From Coriobacteriia bacterium (GTDB lineage: Bacteria; Actinomycetota; Coriobacteriia; WRKU01), in the NCBI GenBank assembly GCA_009784095.1, contig WRDL01000037.1, forward strand, positions 1 through 12,064: a stretch of 12,064 bases of DNA, written 5' to 3'. The notes under the pieces were generated by a model. That model made no database searches. It worked only from the letters and a program-made list of their open reading frames with translations, and was not told where the DNA came from. Made by a program: the position numbers and the translations under genes. How positions within the stretch are numbered: the stretch's first letter is position 1; each line of letters begins with the position of its first letter. Positions 7,286-12,064 of this stretch are shown in pieces.

Positions 7286-7933
7286 CTAACGCTTTTTCAG
7301 CGTAGCGCGGTTGGCTGCTTGAAGGTTCTCGTAGCCTTTGCACCGAGCAAGCCACTCGTCTGCTACCAATTGTAGATTCACTCCTTCGTCATTCTTTTCG
7401 TGAAGCCATTGCACCATACATTCCAAGGTATGCTGCGAATAGGTCGCATATTCTGCGAATGCGTAGGTTTCGATCGAGGTCGTCTGGTACGTGTCGGCGC
7501 TTTTGTGTATCGGTCGCCCTCTGGCTGCGATAGCCGGATAACGCTGCGCCGTCTCCTCGGCCCACTGCACGGTTATCGCTACCAGCTCTTCGATGTAGGC
7601 GAGGCACGTATCGCTCAGTGGGGGGAGCGCATCAGCGATCAGCGCATATTCGTCAGGATACGTACTGCTCATCATGCGCGCGTACTTCTCGGTCATGAGG
7701 TTTCTGTTTCCTGTAGCTGCTTGCACTAAGTCGTCAAGCCAGGACTGGCGAATCTTTGGTGACCAGGTAATGCACTGAGCTGCACGCATGAGCGCAAATT
7801 CAGAAGGATTCTCCTGGCACGCGGCACGGCCGCCCTCGTTGTTGACTGCCTGAAACATCTCCCATTCATGGGTAATGATCAAACGAGTTGTCTCATCCAG
7901 ATCCGGCAGTTTGGTCAGGCATTGTTCGATCAT
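7286..7933 (-). CDS. DUF4125-family protein
   Basis: This 215-residue, soluble, mostly helical protein matches the features I associate with DUF4125. These are HEWEMFQAVNNEGGRAACQ (22-40), an F..MR..Q...W segment (46-57), GNRNLMTEKYARMMSSTYPDEY (75-96) and TSIETYAFAEYATYS (152-166). The family has no established biochemical function. Many conserved charged and aromatic residues (E23, W24, R36, C39, E82, K83, Y84) could line a pocket. I chose ATG 7933 because AAAGGA lies about 7 bases upstream and because an upstream start at 8014 would bury 27 codons inside the DUF4037 gene. It starts 4 bases after the DUF4037 stop, so the two are very likely co-translated. It is the last gene of the minus-strand cluster. 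Confidence 0.82.
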   Translation of the reverse strand: MIEQCLTKLPDLDETTRLIITHEWEMFQAVNNEGGRAACQENPSEFALMRAAQCITWSPKIRQSWLDDLVQAATGNRNLMTEKYARMMSSTYPDEYALIADALPPLSDTCLAYIEELVAITVQWAEETAQRYPAIAARGRPIHKSADTYQTTSIETYAFAEYATYSQHTLECMVQWLHEKNDEGVNLQLVADEWLARCKGYENLQAANRATLKKR

Positions 7934-7937
7934 AGTA

Positions 7938-8873
7938 CTATCCTTTGCATGAGATACCATCAATGTGGAGCATGATCTTGTCGCAGTGGGAGAGAAGCCA
8001 GGGCTCTCTCTCATCGGTCAGACCCTCTGATAACAGTTCGTCGACAAGGAGGAGCGCACAGTCATCGACCTGCTGCAGCATCTGCTTATTCGGTTTTCCC
8101 GAAGTGTGCGCCCACAGTGCAAGCAAGTGCTCGATGCTCTCGGCCATCACCGCTCCTGATCGTGGCAACATGCGCAGACCCTGGTGCGCCCATTTGTAGA
8201 ACGGTCTATAGCAACGGTTGAGTGTATATATCGCTCTGGTCATCTCATCGATGAATCGGGCAAGGGAGCCGAAAGAGGTTACCACGTGATCACGTTTTCG
8301 TGCACGCGCAAGGTTGTACTGTCCACTGCGGGCAGCCTTAAAGCACCCATCCGCCAGCCGTCTCAAACGCAACTCTTCGGGATAGTACCGCAATAGCTCA
8401 TCCCTGATGCGCGAAAACTCTCCCAATCTATCGACGAACACTTTTCCATTGGTCGCAACTGCCAGCGACTCCTCAGGGATCGTGCGCCATACTGACAGAT
8501 CAGGGGGCGTGTCACTGACACCAAGATGGCGATGATAGAAGGTGGGAATGGACTGCACGCCGACTCGCGTCGCGGACATCTCGTCATCGATTCGTGGATC
8601 AAAGCCTCCAAAGCCCTCCTTGCTCAACGAGGTGTAGAGCTTTTGGAGCGGCGCTGCCCATGTGTGCATATCATCGGCGGTAAGCCAGAGACAGAACGCG
8701 GGACCCCAATGGTGATCACGCGAGTACCGATCGTCGAATCCGAAGCACTCCGAACCCTCACCGACCATACCTGCGGCGACTCGGTCGATCGCATCATCCA
8801 TCAGTTCGCACAAAGCAGGGTATCCGCGCTCCCACCAAAACGCTTCCGCGAGCTCCAAGCCGTTCATGATCAT
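7938..8873 (-). CDS. DUF4037-family protein, nucleotidyltransferase-like fold
   Basis: The 311-residue protein fits DUF4037, a family related to the nucleotidyltransferase superfamily. Near the N-terminus GEGSECFGFDDRYSRDHHWG (38-57) gives the Gly-Ser turn (G40, S41) and acidic region of that fold. A second hallmark is NRCYRPFYKW (219-228) in the C-terminal helical half. In active nucleotidyltransferases a D-x-D/E pair binds metal; here the pair reads D53-H54-H55, so the second acid is a His. The enzyme may therefore be altered or inactive. The start ATG 8873 overlaps the TPR stop by 4 bases (ATGA); an ATG two codons later is also possible. The AAAGGA near its end serves the DUF4125 gene. Its tight packing with TPR and DUF4125 genes implies a shared complex or pathway. 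Confidence 0.8.
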   Translation of the reverse strand: MIMNGLELAEAFWWERGYPALCELMDDAIDRVAAGMVGEGSECFGFDDRYSRDHHWGPAFCLWLTADDMHTWAAPLQKLYTSLSKEGFGGFDPRIDDEMSATRVGVQSIPTFYHRHLGVSDTPPDLSVWRTIPEESLAVATNGKVFVDRLGEFSRIRDELLRYYPEELRLRRLADGCFKAARSGQYNLARARKRDHVVTSFGSLARFIDEMTRAIYTLNRCYRPFYKWAHQGLRMLPRSGAVMAESIEHLLALWAHTSGKPNKQMLQQVDDCALLLVDELLSEGLTDEREPWLLSHCDKIMLHIDGISCKG

Positions 8874-9478
8874 TTGGTCTCAGTGCGAGGTTGTGTGCCG
8901 TTAGCTCGCTCTGCGTCTTTTCCAGCTAGTCGAGCAAGTGCGCCGGCGAGGTTTTGATAGGCAGTCTCGATCATTGGCTCAGGTCCGTCGTTCGCCTCGA
9001 GAAGATCACGGGATCGCTCATAGAGCTCCAATGCCTCAAGATAGTCGTTGCGATCCATCTTGACGTGACCCAAATAGTTGAGCGCGCTGACATAGGGGAT
9101 CAGCTGATCGTCCTCTGCATCTGCGAATACCTCAAGTGAGGCTTCCAGTTGTGCTTGCGCCTCGTCAAGTCTACCTTCCATACGATGCAACTCTGCGAGA
9201 TTATTGAGCGTCACTTCTCTCTCGCACCTCATCGAATCGCCCATTTGCTCCAAGATATCAGCCGCTTCCAAAAAGGCTTGCGCCCCCTCATCGAAACGAC
9301 GGGATCCGCGATAGTACGAGCCCAATTCGTTGATCAATGAAGCATAACCGGAATCGGTGGTGCTATGTTCTTCTGCATAGGTCTGTATCAAGTTCTTGAT
9401 GAAGCTCTCAACATCATCTGCTTGTGGTTGGCGACGGTAGTTATCTATCGCTTGAAGATAGCCTGTAACAATAGTCAT
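8870..9478 (-). CDS. Tetratricopeptide-repeat (TPR) protein
   Basis: The 202-residue soluble protein has about three to four TPR-type helical hairpins at roughly 45-78, 87-120, 129-162 and from 168. They show the usual pattern of small and aromatic residues (for example ALNYLGHVKMDRNDYLEALE). TPR proteins are scaffolds for protein-protein contacts and lack enzymatic residues. I chose ATG 9478 because AAGGGAG sits about 6 bases upstream; an ATG at 9493 would place the start inside that purine block. It leads the trio TPR-DUF4037-DUF4125 and overlaps the DUF4037 start by 4 bases. It probably scaffolds or regulates the two downstream proteins, or links them to the glycyl radical enzyme. The partner is not known. 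Confidence 0.83.
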   Translation of the reverse strand: MTIVTGYLQAIDNYRRQPQADDVESFIKNLIQTYAEEHSTTDSGYASLINELGSYYRGSRRFDEGAQAFLEAADILEQMGDSMRCEREVTLNNLAELHRMEGRLDEAQAQLEASLEVFADAEDDQLIPYVSALNYLGHVKMDRNDYLEALELYERSRDLLEANDGPEPMIETAYQNLAGALARLAGKDAERANGTQPRTETK

Positions 9479-9510
9479 TTTTTCTCCCTTCATAGGGTTT
9501 GAGATAGCGA

Positions 9511-9540
9511 ATGGGGGTATCTTCAGGCTGATACCCCCAT
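9511..9540 (-). repeat. Perfect 11-bp stem-loop between transporter and TPR genes
   Basis: ATGGGGGTATC (9511-9521) and GATACCCCCAT (9530-9540) are exact reverse complements with an 8-base loop. Transcribed from either strand this is a stable hairpin, but no T-run follows. It could be a factor-dependent or partial terminator, an RNA stability element protecting upstream mRNA, or a protein-binding site. Confidence 0.7.
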
Positions 9541-9564
9541 CGTACTAGGGAATGGTAAGAACCA

Positions 9565-9590
9565 AGGATCATGATCCTCACGCTATCGTG
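9565..9590 (-). repeat. Two palindromes just behind the MFS transporter stop
   Basis: AGGATCATGATCCT (9565-9578) is a perfect 14-base palindrome, and CACG-CTAT-CGTG (9579-9590) a short hairpin next to it. On the minus strand the first is followed by TTGGTTCTT, so it could form a weak intrinsic terminator for the transporter transcript. Confidence 0.4.
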
Positions 9591-9601
9591 TGATCGTTGC
9601 C

Positions 9602-10963
9602 TTACGCCTCTGCAGCGGCAGGTTGAAGTTCTGCTCCTGCGAGCTCTTGCTCTGTCTCGGCAACTTCATCACTTCCGGCGCTAGCAGCTACCGGAATCTT
9701 CGGACGCTGGATGATCTGCGTAATGAACGCCGCGCAGGCATAGGAGATCGCTGAAGCGATGATAGCACTCCCATAACTGCCCGTCGTGTCTTTGAGATAG
9801 CCTGCGAGAACAGGACCAAGACCGGCGCCACCGCCCATACCGATAAGTGTGAGCGTACCCCACACTTTACCAGCGTGTGCGCGACCGAACATCTCGCCCG
9901 AGTAGCCGACGATCGAAGGAATGTACGAGCCAGAGGCCAGACCGAACAGCGCCGAGTAGAACCCATAGCTGGCGTAGCCCTTGACATAGTACATCGCGAT
10001 ACAGGCAAGACAAGCGAGACTGTACGTGATCAGCAGCATCAACTTGCGAGCCTTGAACGCATCATTTGAGAACTTCACGGTAAGGCGATCGATAGCGATA
10101 CCAGCGACTGCGCCGATGCACAGATAGATGAAACCGCTAATAGAATAAAGATAGGTCGCCTTGACCGGCTCAAGCATGATCTCGGTCTTCGCATAGTTGA
10201 GCGAATGTGACAGACACGTGAACTCCGAGAAGTTCGAGCAGAACCAGGCGAGTGCCAAAAGCCACCACGAGGTCTTTTTCATCGCCTCACCCAATGTGAA
10301 CGAATAGTCTCCTACTCCTTGAGCCCCTTCCGCTGCGGCTTTTTGCGCCTCCTCATATCCAGGTGGATGGATGCCGATAGATTCAGGCGTCGGTTTGGTA
10401 AGTAATGCAACGGCGCAAACACCGACCGCCAAAATGACTCCCAGGACCTGCATGGCAGTTTGCCACGGCATAACTTCGATAAGGTTCATGGCAACGATCG
10501 GTGCCAGACCGAAACCGAGGCCACAGGCTCCCGTGGTGATGCCGAGCGCTTTGCCAAGGTCCTTGATGAACCATTTGCGCACCAGCTGGGTCGGCGGGGC
10601 GAACAGGGCACCCGCGCCAACTCCCGCGATCAAGCCATAGGTCAGATAGAACTGCCACGGCTCCTTTGAGAAGCTGGACAAAAAGAGACCCAGACCTAAG
10701 AGGACACCATGGACAAGAAATACGGGCTTTGGCCCGACCTTGTCCAACATGGCGCCTGCAAACATGGCGGTGATGCCGTAACAGACCATAAATATCGACA
10801 GACCGGCTGACAATGCGGTCGTCGACCATCCCAGATCGTTGGCCATCGGAGTCAGAAAGACCCCAAATGATCCACGGATCGAGAAACTCAAGAAAATGAC
10901 TACGAACGAGCAGAAGACGATCGTCCAACCGTAATATCGTTTATTTTCATCTTGAGATGACAT
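9602..10963 (-). CDS. MFS transporter, OFA/MCT-like (carboxylate or organic anion)
   Basis: The 453-residue protein has about 12 hydrophobic helices in two bundles with a central cytoplasmic loop (about 188-230). The loop 2-3 signature reads GAMLDKVGPKPV (70-81). The opening YYGWTIVFCSFVV plus GVFLTPMANDLGWS is typical of the oxalate:formate antiporter/monocarboxylate transporter branch of MFS. It ends in an Ala/Glu-rich soluble tail (about 425-453). The start ATG 10963 is supported by a GGAGAGGAG block about 5 bases upstream; an ATG at 10987 would overlap the preceding gene. It lies 13 bases behind the glycyl radical enzyme stop, so the two form an operon. It probably imports the enzyme's carboxylate substrate or exports its product. 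The exact substrate cannot be read from sequence. Confidence 0.9.
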   Translation of the reverse strand: MSSQDENKRYYGWTIVFCSFVVIFLSFSIRGSFGVFLTPMANDLGWSTTALSAGLSIFMVCYGITAMFAGAMLDKVGPKPVFLVHGVLLGLGLFLSSFSKEPWQFYLTYGLIAGVGAGALFAPPTQLVRKWFIKDLGKALGITTGACGLGFGLAPIVAMNLIEVMPWQTAMQVLGVILAVGVCAVALLTKPTPESIGIHPPGYEEAQKAAAEGAQGVGDYSFTLGEAMKKTSWWLLALAWFCSNFSEFTCLSHSLNYAKTEIMLEPVKATYLYSISGFIYLCIGAVAGIAIDRLTVKFSNDAFKARKLMLLITYSLACLACIAMYYVKGYASYGFYSALFGLASGSYIPSIVGYSGEMFGRAHAGKVWGTLTLIGMGGGAGLGPVLAGYLKDTTGSYGSAIIASAISYACAAFITQIIQRPKIPVAASAGSDEVAETEQELAGAELQPAAAEA

Positions 10964-10976
10964 GTACTCTCCTCTC

Positions 10977-12064
10977 CTACCAGGCATTCTCCGAGCGGGC
11001 GATCAGCTCATCGTGCAACGTCTCACTCAAATCGGTCCAGTATGCGCTGTAACCAGCGACGCGAACCATCAGGTCACGATGCTTCTCTGGCTCTTTTTTC
11101 GCGGCGATCATCTCGTCGCGGCTGATAACGTTGAACTGGATGTGCTTGCCTTGATAGTCACCAAAATAGGTGCGGATCAACGCATTCAGGTTCTTGCGAC
11201 CCTCGGCGGTGTTGAGCGATGAGGGTGAGAAACGCATGTTGAAGAGCACCCCGTAGAGCTGGCTTTGGTCGACGCGACCGGCAGAGTTGATAGTTGCGGT
11301 CGGTCCGCTCTTGTCGTCACCTTGAACCGGCGAGACCGCGCCATCGGCCATTGCCGTCCACGCCTCGCGTCCGCAGGGAAGTGCCCCGCACTTGGCACCG
11401 GTACCACCATGGAAACCGATGGAGTGAGGAGCAACTTCGAAGTGCCAGCCGTAGGCTGAGGGTTGGTCGTACCAGATCTCTTCCAGCATCTGATATACGA
11501 AGTTGACCATCTCATCGACTTCGGGATCGTCATTGCCGTATTTCGGTAATGCACGGAGCTTCGCGTGCAGATCATCGTAGCCCTCCCAGTTATTCTTCAG
11601 AGCATCGATCAGCTCATCTTTGGAGCAGATCGGATCATCGGTAAAGATAGCTTTCTTCAATACGTACAGTGCATTACCACAGTCTTGCGCTCCGACCGGC
11701 ACGATGTATTGACTGTTGTCGTTGTGTACTGCGCCACCCAAACTACAGATCTTTCCGCGCTCGATACAATCATCGATAAAGGCTGACATCAAGACCTCGG
11801 GGAAGCTATCACCATGCTCAACACGACAAGCACGACTACTCTTGGTCGAGATCTCTGCCCAGTGGCGACTTTGTGCCTTGAACGCTTCGACGAACTCATC
11901 GAAGGAATCCATCTTGGCGAACTCACCGGTCTCGATGCTCATCTGCTCATCCATACGAGGATCGAAGCCATTGTAGAGCGCGAGCTCCATGATCTTGCCG
12001 TAGTTGGTGACCAACGGCCAGACCACACTTTGCTTACCCGGTACCTGATGCAGAACGCAACCGC
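10977..12064 (-). CDS. Glycyl radical enzyme, C-terminal portion (5' end outside the window)
   Basis: About 362 residues of the C-terminal half are present; the reading frame runs through the window edge. The glycyl radical motif RVAGYSAYW has its Gly codon at 11052-11054, 24 residues before the end. The catalytic Cys is in GCVLHQ, with its codon at 12057-12059, about 335 residues before that Gly; this is near the spacing of CutC and glycerol dehydratase. Other hallmarks are PKYGNDDPEVD, GALPCGREAW and GPTATINSAG. These oxygen-sensitive enzymes need a radical-SAM activase, not seen here. The dehydratases and C-N/C-S lyases read GCVEP, whereas here the Glu two residues after Cys is Leu. That argues against an elimination enzyme and leaves arylacetate decarboxylases or an unknown class as candidates. 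Confidence applies to the superfamily, not the reaction. Confidence 0.93.
   Translation of the reverse strand, partial: GCVLHQVPGKQSVVWPLVTNYGKIMELALYNGFDPRMDEQMSIETGEFAKMDSFDEFVEAFKAQSRHWAEISTKSSRACRVEHGDSFPEVLMSAFIDDCIERGKICSLGGAVHNDNSQYIVPVGAQDCGNALYVLKKAIFTDDPICSKDELIDALKNNWEGYDDLHAKLRALPKYGNDDPEVDEMVNFVYQMLEEIWYDQPSAYGWHFEVAPHSIGFHGGTGAKCGALPCGREAWTAMADGAVSPVQGDDKSGPTATINSAGRVDQSQLYGVLFNMRFSPSSLNTAEGRKNLNALIRTYFGDYQGKHIQFNVISRDEMIAAKKEPEKHRDLMVRVAGYSAYWTDLSETLHDELIARSENAW

Noticed and set aside
7095..7355. 86-codon minus-strand frame between fic and DUF4125
   Set aside because: It overlaps the DUF4125 end and the fic operator, has Ser/Arg-rich shadow-like composition and no supported start. 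It does not look like a Fic antitoxin.
10977..12064. Choline TMA-lyase, glycerol dehydratase or pyruvate formate-lyase
   Set aside because: The active-site loop is GCVLHQ, not GCVEP, and lacks the double Cys of pyruvate formate-lyase.

Overview
This window looks like chromosomal DNA of an anaerobic actinobacterium, most likely of the class Coriobacteriia (Olsenella/Atopobium/Eggerthella relatives). That assignment is an inference from mid-range base composition, an oxygen-sensitive glycyl radical enzyme, a DUF4037/DUF4125 gene pair and the character of the class II aldolase. No rRNA, tRNA, CRISPR array, insertion sequence or phage gene was found.

Left part, plus strand (about 1-3224). An APH-fold small-molecule kinase is translationally coupled (TGATG overlap) to a class II aldolase-family protein. 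The aldolase carries an extra, degenerate half-aldolase domain at its N-terminus. A secreted, C-terminally anchored surface protein of unknown function follows, ending in a sortase-like but altered sorting signal. About 515 bases without a convincing gene come next, with a promoter at the far end. That promoter serves a TetR-family regulator and a 45-residue single-pass membrane protein 4 bases behind it.

Middle part, minus strand (4543-7078). There is a membrane-anchored calcineurin-like metallophosphoesterase and, upstream of it, a Fic-domain protein with an N-terminal inhibitory motif and a C-terminal winged-helix domain. The Fic promoter has a consensus TATAAT bracketed by a perfect 13-base inverted repeat plus a third half-site, which suggests autoregulation.

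Right part, minus strand (7286-12064). A five-gene cluster reads from right to left: the C-terminal portion of a glycyl radical enzyme (cut by the window edge), an OFA/MCT-type MFS transporter, a TPR protein, a DUF4037 nucleotidyltransferase-fold protein and a DUF4125 protein. The last three are tightly packed (4-base overlap, then a 4-base gap). A strong 11-bp stem-loop lies in the only sizeable gap, between the transporter and the TPR gene. The likely logic is that the transporter moves the substrate or product of the radical enzyme. The TPR-DUF4037-DUF4125 trio has no obvious function and is the best candidate here for an undescribed accessory or regulatory module. The radical enzyme lacks the Cys-x-Glu signature of the eliminating dehydratases/lyases, so it is more likely another reaction type, for example an arylacetate decarboxylase.
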